The translations under genes and the position numbers were made by a program. The notes beneath the pieces were generated by a model. It ran no database searches, had not been told where the DNA came from, and saw only the letters and a program-made list of their open reading frames with translations. From assembly GCA_900618425.1 (NCBI GenBank), contig UZAN01040083.1, forward strand, positions 40,287 through 51,069: 10,783 bases of DNA, written 5' to 3'. Shown in pieces: positions 1 through 6,870 of this stretch; position 1 is the first letter of the stretch, and every line of letters begins with the position of its first letter. The stretch is from Echinostoma caproni. Taxonomy: Eukaryota; Platyhelminthes; Trematoda; Plagiorchiida; Echinostomatidae.

Positions 1-197
1 CCCCCCTGACCTCCCACCGCACCCACTACGATGAGTTCGTCCAACTGTCCATGTGTCTGCTTGTCAGTTCACGTGACCTTTCGACCGTTCATCTTTGCTT
101 CACCCGAACCATTTACAACCCAATACCCGGCCCCGGTTTACATTTCAACTATGCCGAATAGCTGAAAAGCACTCACTCACNACACTCACACTCACAC
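1..197 (+). repeat. Possible 3' end of a retroelement with CACT-rich tail
   Basis: A C-rich, low-complexity stretch without a usable reading frame runs into a CACT/CACA-rich simple tract at 170-197, broken by an N at 181. Many non-LTR elements end in a short tandem repeat, so a 5'-truncated element ending here is possible. No protein signature supports it, and the window begins inside the segment. It may equally be plain intergenic DNA followed by a microsatellite. Confidence 0.25.
170..197. repeat. CACT/CACA microsatellite
   Basis: Imperfect repeats of CACT and CACA run from 170 to 197 and contain one undetermined base at 181. The N suggests a sequencing or assembly problem in this tract. 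Confidence 0.7.
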
Positions 198-340
198 AAA
201 TCTATTGGTAAACACGCTCTTGTAAATAGTCCGCGCCACCTATCTGTTCCAAAGCAGTTATCACATGCTCCACAGCCCGTACGTCGACACACGATCGACG
301 AATAGACCAATTGTAATGTGATGTTCAATCGACTGAATCA

Positions 341-376
341 ATTCATTAATGAATGAATGAACTAATGAATAAATGA
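341..376. repeat. ATGA-type simple repeat with 14-base palindrome
   Basis: Units of ATGA/ATAA are repeated imperfectly. The first 14 bases (341-354, ATTCATTAATGAAT) form a perfect palindrome. This is AT-rich simple sequence with no assigned function. The surrounding stretch, 198-456, shows no gene. Confidence 0.6.
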
Positions 377-456
377 CACAATAGAACTAGTAATGCATCC
401 AAACTAGTTGCCTTTGTGTTGGATGACGTCAGGAAAGCAATTTCAATCGCACTATA

Positions 457-1250
457 ACTATGGTGTCTGACAACAAGTGACCGGGGTTGGGAGGTTTTAA
501 CCCATTTTCAACCATAGTGTCCAGTGCCTACGGTGTCTGGCGTCAGAGGGGATCGCAACAAGCTGCCAAACATGCATCGTGCTATCATTACCTTACTTTT
601 ACTTTACTGTGAACTGGCTCCTCGGGAAGGATAAGCCAGCTCCAGACATGATCATGATCGTGAAGTTACCTGGGTGTTTGGTACGTGAGACGTCCTTAGC
701 GTTACTCGGCGGTTTTTTAATTATTTTTGGGCCTCACCTCTAGCTTTTGTACAATCAAGTGCGAACGGCAAGGCAACAGGAAGTAATCCCTCGCCTCGGA
801 AGTGAGGGCATCAATGCCTTTAGTTTTTGAAGGCCAGTCACATCGACCTTTGTCACGACACCACCACTGGGCTTATGCGGCTTTTAAACAGGTGACCAGC
901 TTGAAACCCACCACACCCTAGTAGTGCCGTCCCTGTTTGTTCACCCCTGCTTATTTGTTGCGGCATGCCACAACCTATTCACAGCTAACCTTCTTCGTTG
1001 AAGGTATCCCCCTATCATTCACAACCCGGGGACGCGCCTGGTAGCATTCAGTTCCGTTTAGCCCGAGGGTAACCACACCTATGAACACGTATGAAGCAGT
1101 GCGATCGCTAACTCGGTGGGCAAGTGAGTAGCGTATTTTTTGCAATTCATAACTTTGAATCACACGTAATACGTAATGCTTTATAACCTTTCCGCTCATG
1201 GTTGTACTATTCTCTCAACGATAAAGTTCATCGGACGAGAATAAGTACGG
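457..1250. repeat. Unclassified block, probably an old interspersed repeat
   Basis: The block is less AT-rich than its right-hand neighbours. It opens with a perfect 8-base inverted repeat, ACTATGGT at 457-464 and ACCATAGT at 511-518. A near-direct repeat of GGTGTCTG lies within the same 80 bases. On the plus strand the translations give several runs of 20 to 50 codons, interrupted by stops and frame changes, that read like decayed coding sequence, but I recognise no domain in them. The minus frame at 975-1199 (74 codons) resembles nothing I know and is probably chance. The repeat nature is an inference from texture, and copy number in the genome would decide it. Confidence 0.3.
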
Positions 1251-1291
1251 GCTGGATACTGGACCTACAGTCAGGACAATAAGGAACACTT

Positions 1292-1307
1292 TGTGTGTGT
1301 GTGTGTG
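1292..1307. repeat. (TG)8 dinucleotide repeat
   Basis: Eight uninterrupted TG units. This is an ordinary microsatellite outside any recognised gene. Confidence 0.9.
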
Positions 1308-1645
1308 AGGGCTAGTCAAGTCGTTATTCCTGTCGGAATTCCGGAAGAGAAGCGTTGAATTTCATCAAATTCCGACTTAATACCACCGTGTGTGTCATTC
1401 ACAGTTGGAACCGAGCGCTTTGGAAAGTTCCCGTTGTTGACAAACGTCACATGGCCCCGTCACTGAATGATTTCATGCTTGTTTTTGTCCGGCCCTTGTG
1501 TACCAATCGGGAAAAAAGGAGAAGCGAATTCCCGCGAGTTTGTAACCAAATGATCCAGAAACGTTGTTTGTAATGATTTCAATGTTAAGGGCTTGAGACG
1601 GACGGGTTGAATCGATGGTTTTCTTCAATAACACAAAACAAAATT
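1308..1645. other. Gene-free stretch
   Basis: I see no protein family, RNA gene or repeat here. A 72-codon plus frame at 1355-1573 has no recognisable motif and I do not count it as a gene. The only visible structure is the 10-base palindrome CGGAATTCCG near 1335. Confidence 0.5.
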
Positions 1646-2643
1646 TGTTGTATTTTATTGTATTGTATTCAATCTTTAGTGAGTTATAAACAAGCCTTCA
1701 GCAAAAAATAGACCACCGTTGCAATTCTGTTAAAATGGTAAAAACAGTGGGATGTAAAACTTACAAAAATATGGGTTAATTACTAAGTGTATAAGAAAGC
1801 TCAGAACGAACACTTTCCTTGTCTGTCAGTATTCGGGCAAGATAGGGTAGCAAAGAGTTTCTGTATACAGATATGCCAGACAGGATAATTTTGTACTTAG
1901 AATAGGTGGGATTTGCATGCACACAGGTAAATGTGTAGAGGATAGGTGCAATCAGATAGAATAATGTCAGCAAAATTCAAGCATGCAGCAATATGGGCAT
2001 TACGCATGTTGTTATTCAGAACTTGGAAGACACAACTGACTACTGAGGGGCCACGCTCCAGAAACTTGAAATCAGCCTTTAGCAAACCAGGGGAAATTAC
2101 TGGGGAGCAGTAAAAAGGTATAGGAAGAACACATTGTTGAACGAAAGCGTCTATCACCGACACGTCAGAACAGAAGTGGCGCAGTCTTCTTACCTGAAAA
2201 GAGAGAACTTTCAACTTGCGCGCAACAGTTTGGGTATGTAAGGACCAGCAAAGGTTACTTTCAAGTGTGACACCTAAATACTTCACATGGCTGACCTTGC
2301 TCATCCGTTTTCAATGAATCTGTACATTGTCGGAACGGTTAACAGTAAGAATACATTTAAGGCATTTTTCAGGATTAAGATTAAGATCAGATGAAGTGAA
2401 ATATGAAACGAGGTGGGATAGGTTCATGTTATATTCAACCAGTTGTGATTGGTTAGATACGGAAATAGAAATGGCGATGTCATCTGCATACTTAAAATGT
2501 GAATGAGACGCAGAGAGACACAGAGAGGATGTTAGGACAGCACATTGAAGAACGCCCGAGCTATTGAGTGATGTCGTCGACTGTCTTCCTCCCAACTTAA
2601 CATACTGATATCTTTGCGAAAAGACAAAACTGCCTCCCACCCA
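1646..2643 (-). mobile_element. LINE copy C: 5'-truncated CR1/Jockey-like non-LTR retrotransposon
   Basis: This is the 3' portion of a non-LTR retrotransposon on the minus strand: part of the reverse transcriptase, a 3' UTR of roughly 100 to 130 bases after the stop at 1776-1778, and a terminal tract rich in ATACAAT units (plus-strand TTGTATT/ATTGTATT at 1646-1670). The same kind of tail closes copy B, which supports placing the 3' end here. The 5' end stops abruptly near 2640, inside the RT palm domain, as expected for truncation during target-primed reverse transcription. A GC-rich hairpin sits at that border. No target-site duplication was found by eye. Assignment to the CR1/Jockey group is inference from RT motifs. 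Confidence 0.8.
1776..2640 (-). pseudogene. Reverse transcriptase fragment of LINE C (palm to C-terminus), broken
   Basis: Reading from high to low coordinates, the frame first gives SSGVLQCAVLTSSLC. This matches the RT segment usually written GVLQG..LSP and lies just before the catalytic box. KYADDIAIS follows, with YADD encoded at 2479-2490 and both catalytic aspartates kept. The next block resembles LNP.KC, then VKYLGVTLESNLCW of the thumb region, FYCSPVISPGLL, and finally LLPYLARILTDKESVR near the end. Two defects are visible: an in-frame stop at 2311-2313, between the palm and thumb, and a frameshift between about 1897 and 1960. The fingers, the first catalytic motif and any endonuclease are absent. 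It is a dead fragment of a retroelement polyprotein, close in sequence to copy B. Confidence 0.88.
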
Positions 2644-2668
2644 CCCCTCACCCCGACCCGGTGAGGGG
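2644..2668. other. Perfect 9-bp GC-rich hairpin
   Basis: CCCCTCACC (2644-2652) pairs exactly with GGTGAGGGG (2660-2668) around a 7-base loop. It lies directly at the truncated 5' edge of LINE copy C. It is not followed by a T run, and a terminator role would make no sense in this context. Confidence 0.75.
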
Positions 2669-3180
2669 CGTTAAACAAGTTGAATGGAATTTATTAACGC
2701 TTACTGTCAACAATAAAAGATCATTCATTGGACAAAGTTATGCCTGATTCCGGTCTGTGGCTGCATGTCCATCTTCTTTGAAACCTCACCTGTTTTGGTC
2801 ACGGTTGTTTCATTTAGAGCGTTGTATTATTGATCTTTGGACTGATGACCGTGTGCCATTTATTGTCACTTTTGAAACAACTCCATATTGTTAGTAAATA
2901 TTTGATTTATATAATCGTTTTGAGGAATGCACAAATGAACCAAAATGTGTTCACCGCTTAATCACATCACATGAATTAGATTGAATTTGCTTTTTTTAGT
3001 GAATGTTAGCTTTAACAGGGAGGTTCATCGGAAACAAAAAGGTGATCCAGATGGGTTGCACAACATGTAACCCCGCGTCCCCCAAACACAACAAAGCAAG
3101 GTCTGAAAGAAGCGATAACGACCAGACTGAACTTTCATTTTGAATCGCTCCGAGGGTCGATGAGTGAAGGAGAGTTTTTC
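2669..3180. other. Gene-free AT-rich stretch
   Basis: No reading frame or motif could be assigned on either strand. The decamer GAATCGCTCC at 3142-3151 recurs at 3224-3233 inside the tRNA-like segment that follows. Otherwise I see nothing here. Confidence 0.5.
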
Positions 3181-3240
3181 GTTGGCGGTATTCGCCAACT
3201 TGTGATCTGGGAGTCTAGGGTTCGAATCGCTCCACCGCCA
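3181..3240 (+). repeat. tRNA-like segment, possible SINE head
   Basis: GGGTTCGAATC at 3218-3228 matches the tRNA T-loop / pol III B box. TGGCGGT (3183-3189) can pair with ACCGCCA (3234-3240) over 7 bases like an acceptor stem, and TGGCGGTATTCG is near an A box. The enclosed length, about 57 bases, is too short for a normal tRNA, and the T stem is mispaired, so a working tRNA is unlikely. A competing perfect hairpin, GTTGGCG (3181-3187) with CGCCAAC (3193-3199), uses the same bases. A tRNA-derived SINE head or a decayed tRNA is the best reading. Confidence 0.4.
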
Positions 3241-3635
3241 CCCATCTTCCCAGGTAGCCTTTGCATGACCGCGCCCCCCCTGCCTGAATGTTGACCTTAC
3301 ATTTGTATATTCAATAACTAAAAAAGAAATTAAAAAGACATTTATTATCGGTAACTGCGCCGCTTTGTTCTAGTCCCCTGCTTTGCTTAGTTTCCACTGT
3401 AGTTTATTTGTTGAAGTGTCCCAGGGGCTCTTGTTTTCTCAATCACAATCTGACTCGCATCCTGTTCTACTACAACAGATCGGATGCCAAAAAATCCGTA
3501 AACTGGAAAAGCGTGATGAAGGGAAATTGTCCAGATTTTTTTCTTTTCACTTTATCTCCTTTCACTGAACATACAAAGATACAATTTTCAAGAAGGAGGA
3601 AGCGGCCAATCAACACACAATGGGGAAAGCCAGAC
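3241..3635. other. Gene-free stretch after the tRNA-like segment
   Basis: It contains a C run near 3276-3283 and an A-rich tract around 3319-3336, which could belong to the 3' part of a SINE. Two overlapping plus frames at 3383-3568 and 3408-3719 have no recognisable domains. One runs into low-complexity F/S/H residues and the other into the CA repeat, so neither is counted as a gene. Confidence 0.45.
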
Positions 3636-3713
3636 GGTGGTGATGGGATTCAAACACACACACACACACATCCCCGGGACGATAATTTGGTGACGTTATC
3701 ACCGGGCCACCAC
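3636..3713 (-). repeat. Weak tRNA-like segment interrupted by a CA repeat
   Basis: On the minus strand, GTGGTGGCCCGGTGA resembles an A box. GTTTGAATCCC, two bases off a B box, lies just beyond the (CA)8 run. GTGGTG at one end can pair with CACCAC at the other. An inner hairpin, GGTGA (3689-3693) with TCACC (3699-3703), is also present. The layout suggests a tRNA-like or SINE head into which a dinucleotide repeat has expanded, but the match is weaker than at 3181-3240. Confidence 0.25.
3655..3670. repeat. (CA)8 dinucleotide repeat
   Basis: Eight uninterrupted CA units. It sits where the variable part of the tRNA-like segment would be. Confidence 0.9.
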
Positions 3714-3820
3714 TCATGAACGACAGTCGGTACCCTAATCAGACAGATATCATTTGCCAGCAAAAGCTGCCGTCGCATACGAAACCAAACACGAATGTTC
3801 AAAGGATAAGCTTAGCTCAG

Positions 3821-5037
3821 ATTGTATTACATTGTATTATAGATGACTTGTACGGGCAACTGTGCCTACATTCCAGTCAAAAATGTGGTCACCCTTTACA
3901 AGCGAAAGAAAAAGGAAATGAAAATTCATATACAATAATGAAACAACTTAAACTGGAGTTCACCGTTGTCAATTCAAAATTAGTTCGTTACGGATCCTCA
4001 CCGTGTCAGTGAGAATATGATCCAGATAGGGAAACGTTGAGTTGCAATAAATGTTCATGCTGGAGGGTAAGCAGCGAAAAGTGGATCGGGTTGTAGCGCG
4101 TGGGAACGGCAAGCAGATAAATCGGGATTGAGTGGATGACTGGGGTCACTGAGTATTTTATGAGCGAAATTCTCACATTAAGTGATATGCAATTTTGTGA
4201 TCAGGGTGTTTAAAGGAATAGAAGAAACAACTGATAATTACTAAACCGTGACGATGAGAAATTAAATCTTTTCTAAATAGTCCAGAGAAAATAACGGGCG
4301 AACAATAAAGTATGAAAGGAAAAATGCATTGATAAACAAATGAAGACATCATTGCCTGATCCACTCTAAGTTGTCGTAGGTTACGCATCTGGGAGGATGA
4401 GCGACACTGTCTACCAACACAAACTAGCACATGAGAGGACCACCGTAGATTGTTATCTATGCTGACGTCTAGGTATTTGGTGATATGTGTTCTGGTGACG
4501 GGTACTGAATTGCTGACTGAGGGTTCCAAGGGATATTCGGATCGGGAAAGACTAAACATGCACTCAAAGCATTTAGAAGTAATCGAATGGAGATCTGATT
4601 GGTTCAAGAAACATTGCACTCGTGCTAAACTGTCAGAAAATGATTCAGTGTCAGACCACATACTCAGCATATTTCAAGGTCTTGGCTGGTGTGATTGAAA
4701 GTAAGCCACTGACGAAAGCTGGAAATAAGGAGGGAAAGAGCACAACACCCTGAAGGACTTCGGACTCATTCACTAATGCTTTTGAATTAGTGCTATTCGT
4801 ACTTTGAATCCTTCCTGTGAAATAATCTTTAAACCCTGACTGGAAGTTGGTGGGACAACCGAATGACTGTAAATTTCGCAGGAGAAGAGATCGTGGAACG
4901 GAATCGAAATCGGAACAATAGTTAAGGAAAACACAACGCACAGACTTTTGAGAATCATCTAAAAAACTGCAGATAAAGCGCATCACTGAATAGACAGCAT
5001 CGAAAGTGCATCTGTTTGGCTTGTACCTGGTACTTAT
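3821..5037 (-). mobile_element. LINE copy B: 5'-truncated, same family as copy C
   Basis: This minus-strand element holds most of an RT domain, a 3' UTR of about 130 bases after the stop at 3969-3971, and a tandem decamer tail (plus-strand ATTGTATTAC then ATTGTATTAT, 3821-3840). The ATACAAT-type tail and the C-terminal pattern V.IRNELILN, against VRSELSYTLSN in copy C, put both copies in one family. The 5' border near 5037 falls inside the RT fingers, so the endonuclease and everything before it are missing. It is followed at higher coordinates by the 3' region of the separate LINE D/A. No clear target-site duplication was found by eye. Confidence 0.8.
3969..5037 (-). pseudogene. Reverse transcriptase of LINE B, frameshifted at the catalytic box
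   Basis: From the 5' end the frame reads YKPNRCTFDAVYSVM (the segment usually seen as FAY..NRST.DAV), then SVRCVFLNYCSDFDSV (motif A, usually LD.S.AFD), EVLQGVVLFPSLF, and KYAEYVV at about 4654-4674, where YADD is expected. The second catalytic aspartate of that box is replaced and the frame shifts at this point. The other frame carries on with SDTESFSDSL, the .KCFECMFSLSRSE block, TKYLDVSIDNNLRWSSHV and FILYCSPVIFSGLF. It ends at TGA 4173-4175, with further in-frame stops at 4158-4160 and 4146-4148, before YCNSTFPYLDHILTD closes the protein at 3969. It is a dead copy, and its pieces align block by block with copy C. Confidence 0.88.
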
Positions 5038-5187
5038 TAAAATTCAAACATTGCACATGCAAATACACTTCAATCAGTCACCTGAACCCGGATATTCTAT
5101 AAAAATATTATCTGAAAAGTAAAATATCATTGATTTATTTTAAGTTGAATACCCAACCACACACGCACGTCAAGAAAGCGCTTTGCA

Positions 5188-5538
5188 CACCCCGAGGGGT
5201 GGATATTCAGCAACCGTATAACCACAGTGTATCAACAAGAAAAATGGACTATTTAATACAGCAATTAAAAGTAAAGTGAAACGGATAGCAACATTAGCAA
5301 AACAATGGTTGGTTCATTTTAGCATTTTGCACAGATTTTCCGCGACACGTTTATATTTTGTGAGAAATCGGGTGAGATACGGGACGAAAGAGCTTCTGCA
5401 TGCCTTATTGCCTGCTTCTATAAGACTTTTAACTGGAACCGGTGACTAAATAGGAAACGCACTGACTAAACGGATATTGAGGATGGGAACAATCAGACAA
5501 AATCCTCTCGAGGAATGTTTCAAAAGACTTGAGACGGT
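5188..5538 (-). mobile_element. LINE D/A, 3' part (downstream of the RTE insertion)
   Basis: This is the 3' half of a LINE interrupted by the RTE remnant: the C-terminal coding end to 5314, then a 3' UTR of unclear length. The UTR contains a tight hairpin, CACCCC (5188-5193) with GGGGTG (5196-5201). No ATACAAT tail like that of copies B and C is seen, and the C-terminus (YKRVAENLCKMLK) differs from theirs, so this is another family. The exact 3' end is uncertain and may lie lower, between 5040 and 5188. The stretch 5038-5187 holds no other recognisable feature. Confidence 0.65.
5314..5538 (-). pseudogene. C-terminal RT-protein fragment of LINE D/A
   Basis: The frame ending at 5429 reads LKSFETFLERILSDCSHPQYP. 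This aligns with the C-terminal block of copy C that contains ILSDCTYPL. After a frameshift between about 5430 and 5480, the other frame continues with RSSFVPYLTRFLTKYK and VAENLCKMLK and stops at 5314-5316. SSFVPYL.R.L matches the LLPYLARIL and FPYLDHIL ends of copies C and B, so this is the terminal part of the same kind of ORF. The residues coded above about 5538 on this strand belong to the antisense of the RTE and not to the LINE. Confidence 0.78.
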
Positions 5539-5539
5539 A
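5521..5539. repeat. Left candidate target-site duplication of the RTE insertion
   Basis: CAAAAGACTTGAGACGGTA here resembles CAAAAACTTGAGGTA at 5961-5975, on the other side of the RTE remnant, with 15 matching bases and two small gaps. The position, just outside the first recognisable RTE codons, is where a duplication should lie. The gaps would be old indels. Confidence 0.45.
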
Positions 5540-5588
5540 AGGCAACACTACATTGTGTACCGGGTGTTCCCGTGGTACATACTGGTGT

Positions 5589-5834
5589 CTTCCACGGCGA
5601 GCGATTTTCGCCGAAGGAGACATCTAGTGGAAAAAAGCCAAAGATGGTCAAGCTAAGACCTGACAGGAGGGTATGGAAACCCTAACCTGGAGACTGGATC
5701 ACATAGGTCCTGTTAAGCTCCCTGGCTGGGGACCTCGGGATGATCGTAACCGATGGTTAGAGATACTGAGTGATATGGCTGGGTATCGTAAACAGTGGCG
5801 CTCGTGCATCTTCTCAATTTCTTTGCAATCTTAG
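5589..5834 (+). pseudogene. C-terminal end of an RTE-type endonuclease/reverse transcriptase ORF
   Basis: The frame reads LPRRAIFAEGDI, a stop at 5625-5627, WKKAKDGQAKT, a stop at 5661-5663 where tryptophan is expected (TGA for TGG), QEGMETLTWRLDHIG, then LPGWGPRDDRNRWLEILSDM, and ends QWRSCIFSISLQS. The LPRRA..., G(Q)..TW, LPGWGPRD and QWRSC signatures, in this order, are those of the C-terminal tail of trematode RTE proteins. The catalytic RT and the endonuclease lie upstream in a full element and are missing here. With two nonsense codons and no N-terminus it is nonfunctional. The ATG at 5673 is internal and not a true start. Confidence 0.85.
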
Positions 5835-5935
5835 ACCACTGAACTTCTCCATTTTCTGTTCGACTCCACTTTCAACTTTCCTTTCTTCTCCTATTCAAAA
5901 CCGGCGCACAAATATGCGCGGTTAATGGTTGTACA

Positions 5936-5953
5936 AACTGAACTGAACTGAAC
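5936..5953 (+). repeat. AACTG tandem tail of the RTE element
   Basis: About 3.6 copies of AACTG end the element, in the position and style of the terminal short repeats of RTE retrotransposons. Confidence 0.8.
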
Positions 5954-5960
5954 ATACCGA

Positions 5961-5975
5961 CAAAAACTTGAGGTA
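5961..5975. repeat. Right candidate target-site duplication of the RTE insertion
   Basis: CAAAAACTTGAGGTA lies 7 bases after the AACTG tail and resembles 5521-5539 on the left side. The 7 intervening bases (ATACCGA) may be a degenerate end of the tail. Confidence 0.45.
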
Positions 5976-6870
5976 TCCGGAACTGAGTTTAGGTCTACGT
6001 TAAAGATACCGGGGACGATAATAGGAGCGCCGTAAAGCGAATGAAATAGAATACAAGCAAAAGCAGAGTTTCTTGTGTTGTGAATAAGGATAGGGAGTGA
6101 TTTAGGATGTAAAACGTAAAACCGTGATTTATTTGGTTCAACCTTGTAAGATTACGGCTCAAAATAAGACCAAGGTAGTTGTGCAAATGGTTGTTTGTTA
6201 GATTGAAGTTTTGTGTTGAGATTCTGAAAAGTTCAGTAACCTCGGTGGGATTCATCGTGCCGAGTGGTCTGGAATAATGAGGTAGGATAGGGTAGTCTGA
6301 ATACTATATTTCTCACATTTTTACGAAGTGCAGAATAACTGCCCAAATACATAGAGAAAGTTTAAGTGGAAATATACAAAAGGATAAAATAGCGCCTTGC
6401 GGTAGGCATTGTGAGAAGTATGACCTTCGTAGTGTGTGAAATAGTTGGCGAAGACATCAATCGTTTGAGATTGAACGCCGCCTGAAGAAAGGGTATTTAG
6501 CGATGCTTGCCTATCAATCGTGTAGAAGGCGTCACCATAGTCCAGAGAACGTATAAGGACAGCCTTGGTTTTTCAATCAAGTTGGGATAAAACAACAAAA
6601 TAGTAGAAAAAATCAAAGATATCCAGAGCTCCTCGGGAATGGGTGTATGCAAACTGATGTGGATCACCGGCAATAAACTTTTTTTGTATAGGGTTAAATC
6701 AGGAGCCTCTCANAAAACAACTCAGATGCAGACAATTGGACGGAATTGTGAGGAATACTTCCTCGGTACTGCGGTGATTGAGGAATATGATCAGGATCAT
6801 AAAAGACTAGCAAATGGCACCAAAACGATGGCGTGCGGCTTCAACGTGATGAATATTGTGATCAACGCGA
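5976..6870 (-). mobile_element. LINE D/A, 5' part (upstream of the RTE insertion)
   Basis: This is the RT-coding half of the LINE whose 3' half lies at 5188-5538. RT homology is traceable up to about 6780 (SQFRPIV, the usual YRPI) and perhaps to 6870 (AIVLVPFA, the usual AIV.P.). It therefore keeps more of the N-terminal RT region than copies B or C. The element is heavily decayed and has an N at 6713. Its 5' edge is not sharp. Confidence 0.65.
5995..6780 (-). pseudogene. Reverse transcriptase of LINE D/A, lacking the YADD segment
   Basis: An open reading of 126 codons (6321-6698) broken by one TGA (6573-6575) gives IAGDPHQFAYTHSRGALDI (the FAY...RST.DA fingers motif). It continues with KAVLIRSLDYGDAFYTIDRQ (motif A, with the catalytic Asp of LDY.DAF kept) and LSSGGVQSQTIDVFANYFTH. 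A different frame upstream reads SASELF.ERLLI, the usual SKLFERL. After the stop at 6321-6323 only about 75 bases separate it from MNPTEVTELFRIS, YLGLILSRNLT and ALLLSSPVSL, the thumb blocks. About 120 bases or more, including YADD, are expected there, so that segment appears deleted or unrecognisably decayed. The short frame at 5995-6255 is only the last piece of this pseudogene. Confidence 0.78.

Larger units (their letters stand above)
5540..5953 (+). mobile_element. 5'-truncated RTE-type non-LTR retrotransposon nested in a LINE
   Basis: This plus-strand element consists of the last part of an RTE-type endonuclease/RT ORF (stop at 5832-5834), a 3' UTR of about 100 bases and an AACTG tandem tail (5936-5953). 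The UTR carries a small stem-loop just before the tail, GCGCA (5904-5908) with TGCGC (5915-5919). RTE elements commonly have short 3' UTRs and tandem tails. LINE coding sequence of the opposite strand resumes on both sides, so the RTE inserted into that LINE. The left border is approximate: clear homology begins about 5589, and the candidate duplication places it near 5540. Confidence 0.8.

Noticed and set aside
166..377. CRISPR-like or tandem array
   Set aside because: These are only simple sequence repeats without spacers, in a eukaryotic context.
424..431. CRE octamer TGACGTCA
   Set aside because: It is isolated, with no other promoter-like sites or gene nearby.
975..1573. Minus frame 975-1199 and plus frame 1355-1573
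   Set aside because: No motif, signal or family resemblance. They are short enough to be chance.
3408..4012. Two plus frames of 103 and 98 codons (3408-3719 and 3716-4012)
   Set aside because: The first runs through the CA repeat, and the second is antisense to the LINE B 3' UTR and tail.
4450..4698. 82-codon plus frame
   Set aside because: It is antisense to the RT pseudogene of LINE B.
5188..5201. Hairpin CACCCC-GA-GGGGTG as a terminator
   Set aside because: Eukaryotic context, no T run, and it lies in a retroelement 3' UTR.
617..6640. Shared GCTCCTCGGGAA near 617 and 6629
   Set aside because: A match of about 12 bases is expected by chance several times in a window of this size, and the flanks do not match.
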